A DNA stretch of 64,000 nt from Axinella damicornis (Eukaryota > Porifera > Demospongiae > Axinellida > Axinellidae), in assembly GCA_963931865.1 (NCBI GenBank), contig OZ007509.1:16841815-16905814 (forward strand). The letters run 5' to 3'. The notes under the pieces were generated by a model. That model saw only the letters and a list, made by a program, of their open reading frames with translations, had not been told where the DNA came from and made no database searches. Of this stretch, positions 31,131 through 42,191 are shown one piece after another. Made by a program: the position numbers and the translations under genes. Numbering within the stretch: the first letter of the stretch is position 1; each line of letters opens with the position of its first letter.

Positions 31131-31163
31131 ATGAGCTGGGAAAAGTATACAAACTAACATTAA

Positions 31164-31962
31164 CTCTTTGCACGCGAAGTGCACATTTATGTGCACACGC
31201 AATTGTCGAAGTGCTTCCAGTAACAGCAAGCCACAGAAGCCACTACCTATGGCCTTATACGGAAGGTAGGGGCATCCCCTATCAATACCTGGCTTCTGCT
31301 ATGTGGTTATCAAAACCACAAAGTGCTTCAACAGGAAGTAAGGTAATGGAGGGGGTTTCAGGACAGCAGGGGGTTTCCGGAAACGGCCCCAGCTTTCGCT
31401 CTTTAGGAGCAGTTTTTGCTAACAATTGCACAGCGTTGAAAAGTTCGAAGGTAGGGTATGCATGCGCACTAACCATAATTCGGAAGAACTGCTAACGGAG
31501 CGAATGCGAGGGGCACGAAGTGCGTGTCCGGAATTAAAAGACTGTCCGGAAATCCCTTCCGTTACCTTACTCCCATGTGTAGTCTATCGCGCAAAAATGG
31601 CTGCCTATGAGATAAGCGTTCCGCGCGTGAAGAAGTGATCGGTGTGAGTTTTTTGCCCAGTGTGTAAGTGCACAAGGCCGTCTCAACCACAGTTGCTCGG
31701 TATCTCACCGGGTAGACATCCTGGTGGCTTGAACGGAACAAGAATTGGGCAAGAATCAGCAAGGTAACGAGATAGCTACTCTCAGCAGCTGTAAGAAACT
31801 TTGGACTGCTATTTAAGGCTCTCTTTGTGTCCAGCTACACCTAGCAAACAACACCTCAAGCATTTCGAGTAGCCAAAAGCGTTATCCAAGTGTAACTAAC
31901 GCAAAACGCTTTGCAAATTAATAACGCTTCATTATGACATCACTATTGTTGCGTGCAAAGTG
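31164..31962. mobile_element. TTAA-target element with CTCTTTGCACGC termini
   Basis: Flanked by TTAA at 31,160-31,163 and 31,963-31,966. Ends CTCTTTGCACGC and GCGTGCAAAGTG are inverted repeats. 799 bases with no transposase. Outside it, a ~30-base direct repeat (GAGCTGGGAAAA...AACTAACATTAA) lies on both sides, so the locus also has a local duplication. Confidence 0.7.
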
Positions 31963-32855
31963 TTAAAAAGATATCGTTAATTAATGAGCTGGGAAAATAT
32001 GTGTAGAAAACTAACATTAATTTGTACCTGTAGTCTTTTCCTCACTGACGAACGAAATCTCTTCTTTCTACAATGTATCTTCATAATGCAAATATCACGG
32101 CTGATCAGTACGGCTGAATGGCCCCCCTTATATAAGAAAACTATATATATTGTACCTATATATAGCTACTTATAGTATTCATAATTACTGTGACAACTGT
32201 ACCAATATGGCCCATTAAACAATAGTAAATTGTATTGTTTATCTGAGCGGGGGAAGTCCCAGGGTAAATCCCTACTTGAGCCCTCCCACAACATCTGTCG
32301 ACCACATTCTTGTTTTGTAAAACAACATTCTATAATATATTCTTGTAATCAAAACTGCCTTTTCCACTAGTACAAAAATCATAGCTTTAGTAAGGGTTGG
32401 TTGTTAACCAAGCTCTAACTAAAAATGTTAATTATAAGCTGGGAAAATTATACAGTCCCATTAAAAATGTTGTACTCAAGCATATATCTAGTAACCTCCC
32501 ACGTTCTTGTACAGGGGAGCAAGAGCTTAGGAATGAGGCTATAGGAGGGGTTGTCAGAGAAAACAAACTCAAATAGAGGGAGAATGTTGCAGACTAGTCT
32601 CGTTCCCAGACCTTTCATCCAGCGTGCATATCAGAGAACGCGATAGCGTTCTCTATTTAGGGATGGCCAAGGAATTTTCGAATTTACCATACTGATGCAC
32701 TAGCAGGAAAACGGCAAAAGAAGCTACAAAGGCCCAAACCAAGCATGCAGACGGAATGACACTGCCTAGCAGTTCACAAAAACACTCTTAAACGTACCTG
32801 AGAGTACGCGGGAGTCGAGAGACAAGTCGCTGTAAAATTGCGATTTCGTCATCTT

Positions 32856-32900
32856 CTTTCTTCTTTCTTCTTCTTCTTCTTCTTCTTCTTCTTCTTCTTT
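32856..32900. repeat. (CTT)n microsatellite
   Basis: TTC/TTTC runs, about 45 bases. Confidence 0.95.
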
Positions 32901-32925
32901 CTCATAGTCAAGCATAGCTCACCAA

Positions 32926-33086
32926 CGGAAGGAGTCCTTGAGCTGATTTAAGCACAGAACAACACCGCTTTCTCCGCAGTAGAGTCTTTGAGCCCTTTTG
33001 TCTGCGAACTGGCAAGAACAGCAGTTTTGGCTAGCTGCCATTCGACGAAATTGTAGCACGACGCCATTTTGAGGCAGCCAGAGGTC
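32926..33086 (-). CDS. Possible 5' exon or short ORF, unknown
   Basis: On the minus strand, AAAATGGCGTCG opens a 39-codon frame (MASCYNFVEWQLAKTAVLAS...) in a good start context. An overlapping frame from the next ATG (MAASQNCCSCQFADKRAQRL) runs to a donor-like TTG|GTGAGC. Neither has a recognised domain. Confidence 0.2.
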
Positions 33087-33680
33087 ACGCGTTCCGCCAA
33101 TTGCGCATGCGCATTTCACATGCAAGCGCATGTTGTGTTCTTTTTGCTTGTGATAGCTGCGTTTGAGACACTTACTGAATCCTTGTCAATCCGTCATCTG
33201 GTGGCTCACTACCGCTGAGAGGAATTTCTACCAACCTGTTCTTGTCAAGATCTATCGTGGCTGTGCCATCATGGGGGCGTGGCTTTCTTTTTCATGACGT
33301 AGCTACAGTGCAGAACAAGACTTTGTACTTGTACCAATACTGACCACAACTGTGAGTAAGGCTGGAGTTTTAAGCTATTATATGGAGCCATTGCATGTAC
33401 GTGACCTATAATTATGACTGCCATCAAGCTTTCTGATCTGATGAAGGGTGAATGCCCACCACCTCCCAAAGACTTGTAGCTAGCTGATGACAAGAGCAAC
33501 ATGCGTACAACAATATTATTAATGGAAGCAACAAAGCCTGCTCAATGCCCAGCAGAAGGTCCACATCCATCACTGCCATCATGAGAGACTGTCATAGCTT
33601 TCCTTTGCTGACATGGTGATTAGGTACATGTAGCAACACCTATAAGCTACGCATTTCATGCGCTCAAAAAAGTGCACAAA

Positions 33681-33959
33681 CTAGGGGCAAAAAATTTTTC
33701 CACAAAAATTCTAGGGGATTTAGTGATGGCCTGTCACATTCCATGCACCTCATGAAAAACCTAAGAAACAAGAGGAAATGCCATTAACCAGCCTCAGTCC
33801 CATCCCATCCCTAAATTCTACTTTTTTATAAATGGGATGGGACTGAGGCTGGTTAATGGCATTTCCTCTTGTTTCTTAGGTTTTTCATGAGGTGCATGGA
33901 ATGTGACAGGCCATCACTAAATCCCCTAGAATTTTTGTGGAAAAATTTTTTGCCCCTAG
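33681..33959. mobile_element. Nearly perfect long hairpin MITE
   Basis: Arms of about 130 bases, CTAGGGGCAAAAAATTTTTC to its complement ending GCCCCTAG, with a ~20-base AT-rich loop near 33,820. The two arms are essentially identical, so insertion or conversion is recent. Confidence 0.9.
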
Positions 33960-34139
33960 TACTAAAAGTGATCCGCGCTGCAGTTGGGTTTGGTTGGGTC
34001 CGGACCGACACTATATAGTTGCAGACAGCAAAGGATGCATAAGAGCATTAAGGGTAGCAATAAACATGGCATGCTCGCCCCACGATGTTCAGGTATCCTA
34101 ATGCAGTTATTACCTTCCTATAACTGGACAGATATTAAA

Positions 34140-34250
34140 CCACTTACCAGTTTTCCGCTCATCTTTTTTCAGACACTGTTATGTACTGAGGCTTCCTTCT
34201 GCTGCAACACTTGGACCTGGTATGAATGGAATATTAAAATTAGATAGCAC
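34140..34250 (-). pseudogene. Decayed first-exon/promoter relic of the DD family
   Basis: Contains AGGCTTCCTTCTGC(T/A)GCAA and a GAATGG-ATA-AAAAT-TAGATAG stretch matching the region around the DD2 and DD1 start exons (29,153 and 7,235). The ATG exon itself has decayed. It suggests a third copy was once present. Confidence 0.4.
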
Positions 34251-34784
34251 CTGTTCCAATGCATATACTAATTCCCAGGCACTCGGTACGGGGCCGGGAA
34301 CAAGGCTACATCATATCAGGCTATTTATTTTTGTCTTCTGCATGAGTTTCAAGCTACCAACACCTCTCCATGTACACAAAAAGGTCTATCCAGTATCAGA
34401 AATACTATTTTTCATGCAGCTACATGTACAGCAGCTTTCAATTCACCTCAAAGCCCCTAGCACCATAGCTCTTCATCTCAGTGGACTTTCTGTCAGGTTG
34501 AAAATGGGATCGGCAATGTTGTGCAGTCATCTAGTTCCCATTGCACCCTGTAGCAGCCAAATGAGCCCGGAGGATACCCATAAGCCCATAAGTTTAATAG
34601 TCATTAGTCTCTCACTGGGTCCAATGACCTGTATATTACTGTTGCAGATAATATTATAACTACAGTTTACATTATAATAACTGTTTTGTCAGTACATCTA
34701 TACTATATATAGTCTGTAAACTCAGGAGCTCGTAACCGCTTTGTGGCGCTCATAAGCTCCTGGTAAACTAAGCTGCAATAAATC

Positions 34785-35573
34785 ATAGAGTCGGTAGACT
34801 CTATATGTAGGATACAATGGACACGCAATATAAGCTAATACACTCTAAATCTCAAAAACGGGCGGCAAATAACTTATGCCTTCATGACAACTTACTATTC
34901 GTCTTCGAGTGTTTTCCTGGCCAAGAAGACTCCCAGTGTCGTGAATAACCGTCGCGAAAGTACCGCGCCAAAAAGTCGCCAAACCGCCAAACTCGGTTTT
35001 CTTCTTCTTCTTCTTCTTCTTTCTTCAGATGGGCTAGTTCAAATTTGGCTGACTCCCTCACGACGGTGTTTGCACAAAGCAGCAGCATTTTACACTGAGC
35101 AGTGCACAACCTTATCGCAACTTCGAAGTCTCACGAGGCGCTTGTAACCGCCCACTCAATAACTATGGCTTCATGTGTGACACCATTTTCTTCGTATGTG
35201 CGCATGCGTAGAGCAACTTTGAACTTTGAACTCAAAATTGTGTACTGTATGCGGAGTAAATGCTATCAAGTATGCTGCTACAAAAACTAGGTAAACAAGA
35301 CTAGTGTAAAAAAACATTAAAAAATGTATGGAGATGTAGGGATAACAGAACAGCAAAAAGTAAGAAAACAAGCAGGGATGATGGCATAAAACAGTTCAGT
35401 ATACAACACCCTACATACTTTTCTCATTATACATGTATTCTGTGGAAAGATATGCAAGATGGGGTTGTATACTGAACTGTTTTATGCCCTCATCCCTGCT
35501 TGTTTTCTTACTTTTTGCTGTTCTGTTATCCCTACATCTCCATACATTTTTAAATGTTTTTTACACTTGTATA
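34785..35573. mobile_element. Second copy of the composite element
   Basis: Starts CATAGAGTCGGTAGACTCT and includes CGTCGCGAAAGTACCGCGCC and a TTC microsatellite. It ends with a ~280-base hairpin (35,290-35,570) whose arms carry GTAGGGATAACAGAACAGC. Homologous to 22,292-23,388 but in a different place (the C45-B 3' flank). Confidence 0.75.
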
Positions 35574-37472
35574 ATTATGTACCTGTGAATGTAAAAAGGT
35601 GGTAAACTAGGCCCTCAATTTGGACTTGTGCATATGTTTCCTCTCGGTGCTGTCTATAGCTCATGCACTGCGCAGACATTTGGATCATCATATTAGTCAA
35701 CAATGAACAGTCATCCATACTATTTTCTCTGCACCCCTCCCTCCTCCCCCTCATCCTTGACCCTACTCCACCCTCTCCCTCCCCTCCCCCCTTTCCCTCC
35801 CTTCTCCCCCTCCCCTCCCTCCTCCCACATTATGCGTACATGTCATAAGCATGGAGTGGTCCAGACTCACTATCAGCCCTGGCATTGGAGACGAAGAGTA
35901 CCTCGTTGGGCAGATCGTAAACAGCAATGTGCAGGTCTCCCGTCTGCACAATGGAGACAATGTTGTGAATGGTGTTCTCAGCTGGGAACGAGGCTAGCAG
36001 TCAGCTGCCTGGCCAGCACCTCGTTGTAGCCGGGACACAACCAGTCCATGCCTGTGTTCATGGAGTGAATGGTGAGTGTGAGAGGGAAGAGGGAAACCCT
36101 ATTGTGAGAGGCCATAACTTGCTACAGTGTAAGTTACCCTAAATGGTTGATGGTTGTTACATGTAGCTTCCATGGATAAGGGTCTGCAAGCCATGTAAGG
36201 TAATGTATCAGTGATGGTACTCACCCCAGTAGACCACATCGTTGGTGTGGGGGTGCCACTGTGCCACAGGTCGGAGGTTGTCTGGGACAAAGAAATCGGC
36301 AACAGAGGCGGAGTATTCCACCCCTCGGAACTGGTTCTCCTGCAGTGGCCACACATACTACATACTGATGCTGTGATAGTTACATTGCCTGAAGACAATT
36401 TTATGCCACACAATTTGAGCTTGGACAAAGCTCAACATGAGCAGGTTGAGGTCAAGCAAATGGGAAGCCAGTGCGAAGGACTTGGCCCGAACAGGTTTGA
36501 GCTCAAGTTGGAATAGAGAGATCATTTTCCTTAGGCATTAACAATCGGTGGTACATACTTAAGTCAACTAGTGTGCTGGACATGTATTAGCCAGCCTCAT
36601 GCTAGGGTGACCGGGAGATAGAGGGATCAACTGCTATAACAGAAAAGCAATCATGCAGGAGCCAACTTGAATAACGTACCTTTCATCCCCCACTCCGAGG
36701 ATGAGGTCGCAGGTCCTGTGGGCACTTGAGATTCTCTCCGCGGCTGCCTGGAGGGAATTGTCAACTGGAGGATGTCACGGAGGAGATACTGGGGAGAACA
36801 AGAGGAAATTAAGAGTTCTGTGAGATGACTCACAAGACTCAATTGGTAACATTCCCCCTCTCTTAAGCTGCCAAAAACCAATATCAGAGGCAGGAGTAGC
36901 CTTGTTCCCAGGCCTCCATGCCCAGCTTTTGTCGCTTGCTGGGCTTGGATGGGGAACGAGGCTAGGAGTACATGATGTCATCATGTTCATTGTGTCGCAA
37001 TGAAGATGATATCATCATGCACTCTTGCGCATGCGTACATAAAACATGCGCTCTTGCAGGGCGTGTAAATACAAACATGTGTCTGAATCTCACCCTGCAT
37101 AGCCCTGCCTGACTAGACCATGCACGTCGAACACAGGTAGGTCATGTAGCTGCTTCTTAATACTAATTCCTGAGTCCCACACTGTCCAGAAATCACTGCA
37201 TGTCACTGTGAAAGGTGTTCCAAATATTGACTCCTTGCCAAAGGAATCATCCGGGAAAGTCACCCCGATCTCTGAGATGGCCATCTTCTGCGATGAGATG
37301 CCTGGAGATCAATAGTAGTTTCTGATGTTCAGCACACTGCAGTGACTCTAATAAGTTTGCCATCCGGTTTCCAATACTATACTTGATGGCCTGGGAATAA
37401 GGCTGAGTTGTACCCTCATTTCAAGGAAAACTGAGCTTAATTGATTCCCGGAATACGTACATGTATATACCA

Positions 37473-37876
37473 TAGAGTATGTATTAAGCGCCCAGGGTTT
37501 GGGGACATTAGAATGCCGCTGAACAGGGGGGTGGGCGCTAGGTACATACTCAGACTACTTAAGTATGTAGTGTCCGCCCACCCATTCAGCTCAGCACTGT
37601 ATAAACAACAAGTGCTGAGGTAAAGCTGTGAATATCAATAACTGCTATGAATATATGTCCATTTTTCAAGTAAGGAAATTGATCATGTGTCTTTGCAAAG
37701 AAGTGTTACTTCACGTCTTTGAATGCACAAACTCACCCAAAGGTTAGAAATGCTGCTCAAGACTTGTGATGGGTGGGCCCTTACTACACTGCTTTTGAAC
37801 CCTGTGCAGTAACTTTCGCGTGAAGAGGGGGGTGGGCGCTTGATACGTGGTGGGCGCTTCATACGTACTCTACGGT
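37473..37876. mobile_element. MITE with TAGAGTATGTATTAAGCGCC termini, block 2 only
   Basis: The left end TAGAGTATGTATTAAGCGCC is matched by the reverse-complemented right end TAGAGTACGTATGAAGCGCC. About 404 bases. The empty site is at about 12,015-12,025 in block 1 (ATGTATATATTATAAG). It lies in a C45-B intron. Confidence 0.85.
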
Positions 37877-39439
37877 ATATGTAAGTCATATAACTACAAT
37901 GTATATGGTTTCAAGGTGGCTATACATGCTGTCCTACCAGATGGAACATTTTGTGTATGACTAGCCCCATTCCCAGGCTGCGTGGGCCTGGGAACATGAC
38001 AGGCAGTGGAACAGCAACTGCTGGACGAGTGTTTGCTTTATGGCACCTGAAATGTCAGCAGATGCGATATTGGATGTCCTGGGGAGGCATGCACACAGAC
38101 CCCACTACAAATAGTGTACTACCATCAAACTTTGCATAGATATAGAACGCCGCCACTGTACGTGTTTTTCCTGATCAAAGCTCACGTACATGCCCTGTTC
38201 ATGCCATGCTATGTCAGTATGCATACATGTGTACGTACATACCAGGGACCCAATCCGTCCAATGTTGGCAAAGGGGTGCCCTTGGTCCTTGGGATGGTAG
38301 ACGGTAATCTGAGGGTAGTTCTTGAATGGACCTGTACAAGACAAAAGCAACTGATAGACCACAGAAGTTCAACAAAGGAATGCAAATTCATAGGTGTATG
38401 CGGCCTGGGAATACCACGTGATGAAGTACGTCAATGGTGTTGCCAACCCTGGTACTGTTACCAGGGCAGAACTGGTCTTGGATTGGAATGTTGAATTTGT
38501 TGCTGAGCATGAGCTGTAAGACAACATCGAACTGTTCCTGCTTATAACTTGCTAGCCTAGGAAGCAGGTGGGAGGTCTTAATATAATCATCTGCAAGGTC
38601 ACTGCACATGGTCCTTCGATTCAGACTTTCATGCGAGATTTCTAATTGAGTTTATACGAGCAAACTCAGTCAAACCATATCATTGCCTTCCCATAGTTCT
38701 CAGCAGAAAGTATTGGTTAATGTGATCGGTAGCGTATTGAGTGTTGGGTCATTACCATCAACATTCCAGTCCAGAACTCGCAGCTGCAAGAGTCCTCCAT
38801 CCACAGTGGCACTGCTGTTGGCACCAAACATGGAACAACCACCTTTGCTGTGTGTGGTGTGTGCATATTGTGTGTATGTAGGTGTGTGTGTGTGGAGGGA
38901 CGTATGGGGGGAGGAGAAGGGCTCACTAAGGCATAACTGTTAGACCATAGCAATATGCACACTTACGTCAGTTCTCCAATCATGTGGTTGCACTGGATTT
39001 TCTGTTCAAAGATAAAGTACATAAACCCTCAATTGCAACTGTCCATTGCAGCACTCTTACAATAGTGGATACTGGAGCTGGAGACAATCATTGTGACGGA
39101 AGGGAAGGCGGTCTCATGCCCAGGACACTTTTCCTTGCCCCTGCGTGACCTGGGAATGAGGCTAAAGGGAAGCCGGTCTGATACCCAAGCCTCTTCACTG
39201 AATGGGATGGGTATGAGAGGTTATGGATGCGCAGGGAGGCTTGCAAATGAGACTATAAACGGAGGATGCCTTTAACCTGTAAGTACACCAATACAAACCA
39301 TATTGCCACATACAGTGAGTTCAAGCTGTTACCTTGTAGTCAAGGCCGGTTGCATCTGCAATTCCCTTTATCCCCTCCAGGAAGTAGGAACCAGTGTACT
39401 GCTCCGTCGCTAATATCTCAAGGTCCAGGGCTGCATCCA

Positions 39440-39592
39440 AATGCATGGGAGAGAGGGGGAGGAGAAAGGGAAGAGGGAGGGAGGGAGGGTGGGTGGGAGG
39501 AGGGAGGGAGGGAGGGAGGGAGGGAAGGAGGGGGAGGGGAGGGAAGGGAGGGGGAGGGAGGGGGAAGGAGGGAGGAGGAGGGAGGGAGGCAA
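39440..39592. repeat. Purine-rich GGGAGG tract (C45-B intron)
   Basis: Counterpart of 13,777-13,983 but about 55 bases shorter, showing length change between copies. Confidence 0.9.
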
Positions 39593-39882
39593 GACAGTGA
39601 TGTCATCAAATGCATATTACCAACATTGATCTGCATGTGATTTGAAGGGCATCCTCCAAAAGAGGAACAGCCTGGGAATGAAGCTGGATGACCGGATTTA
39701 ACTTGCACTCAATCACATCTGAGCTCACCCCAGATTAGCAACATCTTTCAGGAACCACTGTGGAAATATTGACACTGTGCTGTTGATGGCTTCCCCCTGC
39801 AATTTGTGATAGACCAATGGTATTATGATGTTGGCTGCCAACAGGTATGTATCAGTCATTTATCAGCTCTCCCTACCTCCAG

Positions 39883-40615
39883 GAGGAGGTTTTATCAAAG
39901 GGGACGGCACCGGATCCCAGAGTATCTATGGCGCTTCATTTGCTGATGAGAAATTCAAACTGAAGCACAAGCCCCTGGGCTGCTCTCATTGGCCAACAGT
40001 GGACCGAATTAAGGTTACGGGATACTCGTGCGTGCGCCGTGCGAAATGTATTGGGAAATGTATACTTAAGCTCGCTAAACAAAAATCTCTGGTATGAAGA
40101 GCGTGAGAAACTTGATTCTGGAGGTGGAGGTGCGCTGTCACAAGGTGCAGGGCATGACGGACGGTTTTTTTGACAGCGTAATCCCTGGCAAATTTATCTG
40201 CTGTCTCGCTCGAGAAAAGCAGTAAAAACGGCTTTTTGGTGAACTGAACTGCTCGTTTTTGCACGGCTATACAGCGTATCCGTAAAAGCTTCCGTTATGC
40301 CCTGCACCTTGTGACAGCGCACCTCCACCTCCAGAATCAAGTTGCTCACGCTGTTCGTACCAGAGATTTTTGTTAGCGAGCTTAAGTATGCATTTCCCAA
40401 TACATTTCACACGGCGCGTGCACGAGTATCCCGTAACCTTAATGGCTGCCAATTTTTCATCACGTGCTAAGTGTGACTTCCTGGATGGGAAACATGTTGT
40501 GTTCGGGAAAATTATTGATGGCTTGCTGGTCATGAGGAAGATAGAGGATGTGCCTACGGGTCCCAACAACAGACCCAAACTACCAGTAGTAGACACATAG
40601 TGCGGGGAAATGCAG
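39883..40615 (+). pseudogene. PPIH: Cyclophilin H (PPIH-like) pseudogene, copy B
   Basis: Near-identical to 14,267-14,999: [59 protein letters not shown]. The single- and two-base frame breaks seen in copy A recur, and the same TTAA MITE (40,013-40,438) sits at the same base. The C-terminal QCGEM region is further changed here (ACATAGTGC). Because the damage is shared, it is unlikely to be sequencing error. Peptidyl-prolyl isomerase activity is not expected. Confidence 0.85.
40013..40438. mobile_element. TTAA hairpin MITE inside cyclophilin-H exon, copy B
   Basis: TTAA at 40,009-40,012 and 40,439-40,442. Ends GGTTACGGGATACTCGTG / CACGAGTATCCCGTAACC are better preserved than in copy A. Confidence 0.9.
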
Positions 40616-41143
40616 TGCCTCGTTCCCGGGGCTGTGTACATGTATCGTGGGAATGAAAATCTGTGTATTTCACTTGCAATGTATGTCTCTCTCTAAACAT
40701 TGTCTATTCTATACCTTTTCATCACCTTATAATTCCCTTACAATTGAATGTGTCCTTGGGCCATTCCAAGCTTCATGTATGTCTTGGTGGCTTTCAATAA
40801 GTGCACTGGGGGTTGTCAGATCTTCCAGTAGCCGAGTAGGGTTGGAGGGAACATGTCAGCCTCATTCCCAGTCCACACACGAGTAGTCCCATCTGGCCTG
40901 AGAAGGAAGGTGTCTGAGCCCTGACATGACATCTGAGCTGGTGGTTACTATTCGTGCCGTTATACCCAGAAGCACCCCAAAACTGCTTCACAGGTGAAGG
41001 TGCTCTTTTTACCCTTCTTCCCTACGCTTTGGAGACCAATCTTTGGTATACCTGGAGGAAAGGGCTTGGAGGTCAACTTTAGTCTTTACTCATAGATAAT
41101 AGAGCGTTCAGCCTAGCCGTCAACACTACCGGTATACCCGTAT

Positions 41144-41242
41144 TTTTGGCGGGAAGTTAAGCTCAGGTGGCACGCGCATGCGCAACAGAATACATCCGGT
41201 TAGGGTATAAATACTGAATTTGTAACAAGTTTTGGCGGGAAG
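41144..41242 (+). promoter_or_regulatory. TATA/E2F promoter-like segment, copy B
   Basis: TTTTGGCGGGAAG at 41,144-41,156 and 41,230-41,242 flanks TATAAATA at 41,206-41,213. Same spacing as the block-1 copy. Confidence 0.5.
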
Positions 41243-41247
41243 TCGGG

Positions 41248-41379
41248 ATGGCGTGTTCGCTTGCAGACTGGGGTCTGAACATTGCCTCCCCAATAACCGA
41301 GTACGAGGTCGGGCCCCTCCGTACATACCGGTTCTCGACTTCCCCGCCTAGCAGCCGTAGTACGCCGGTTCCCATCTGA
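41248..41379 (+). CDS. Short ORF (43 aa) behind a TATA/E2F promoter, copy B
   Basis: Same start, stop and length as 15,612-15,743, beginning MACSLADWGLNIASPITEYE. Differences from copy A are one Ser to Tyr change and one Met to Arg change, both produced by multi-base differences that keep frame. Family unknown. Confidence 0.35.
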   Translation: MACSLADWGLNIASPITEYEVGPLRTYRFSTSPPSSRSTPVPI

Positions 41380-42191
41380 CCACCGAAGCTAAAGGTGTCT
41401 GGTGGAAAGCAGGTCGCCCTCCTGTGATTCCAGACACGCCTATCCAGCGCTTCTGAGGCTTACACTTCGGTGTCTGACCTGTCACGGAGGGATGGGTGTG
41501 TTGCTAGGTTGTTTTTTTCCTTCTTCTTCTTCCTTTTTTTTTTTCTTTTTTCTTTTCTTGGCTACTAGGCTTTTTTTTAAGCTTTTCTTTCATTTTACAC
41601 TGCTCTGCTAAAACTGGTAGCAGCAAAATATATATTGTAGTGGCTCTAATGATTTTTAAGCACTCCTTGACTTTGCTAGTTGTTGGGAACTATTGCAACT
41701 AGCTATCAGTAACTAGCTATGTCTTGCGTCAGTCTTGGACCGGAGCATGAGGGTTTCACTCCTCAATGTTGTGCAGTCATGCCATTAGTCCTACTGAGTC
41801 AAATGACCTGTACCTGTTTATTACTGTTGCAGATAATAATTATAACTGCATGACAAACAGTTTACATTATAATAACTGTTTTTTAATTGTTAGTAGCTAC
41901 ATCTATATTATAGTCTGTAAACTCTGGAGCTCATAACCGCTTTGTGGCGCTCATAGACTAGGCTCCTGGTAAAATAAGTTATATGTAGCCGCTACCTGCG
42001 AATGTAAAATGGTGGTAAACTATTTGGACCTGTGCATGTTTCCTCTCAGTGCTGTCTATAGCTCATGCACTAGCTTGGAAGAAGTACACAGACGTGTCAA
42101 TCCAGCTACTGTACTACCGTACACAACAAAATTCATACTGCAAAACGTTACACCACACAATAAAACGGTGCACAATACGATACATAATACT

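Larger units (their letters stand above)
35840..39796 (-). pseudogene. C45-B: nearly full exon set of a C45/AAT-like hydrolase gene
   Basis: The only copy with N- and C-terminal halves together. Exons: 39,729-39,796 (IFPQWFLKDVANLG), 39,333-39,430 (LDLEILATEQYTGSYFLEG), ~39,255, 38,756-38,847 (GGCSMFGANSSATVDGG, LDWNVDG), 38,243-38,331 (NYPQITVYHPKDQG), 37,207-37,301 (ISSQKMAISEIGVTFPDDSF), 36,680-36,788 (AERISSAHRTCDLILGVG), 36,225-36,339 (FRGVEYSASVADFFVPDNLR) and 35,840-36,051 (MDWLCPGYNEVLA, VSIVQTGDLHIAVYDLPNE). Most splice sites survive. Lesions: in-frame TAG near 39,250, 13 bases lost in the 38.3 kb exon, single-base losses in the RDILQ exon and at its end, a damaged TAGCC insertion, and loss of the last exon. 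C45 enzymes are self-processing Ntn amidohydrolases with a Cys nucleophile (GGC). No signal-peptide exon was found. Confidence 0.75.
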
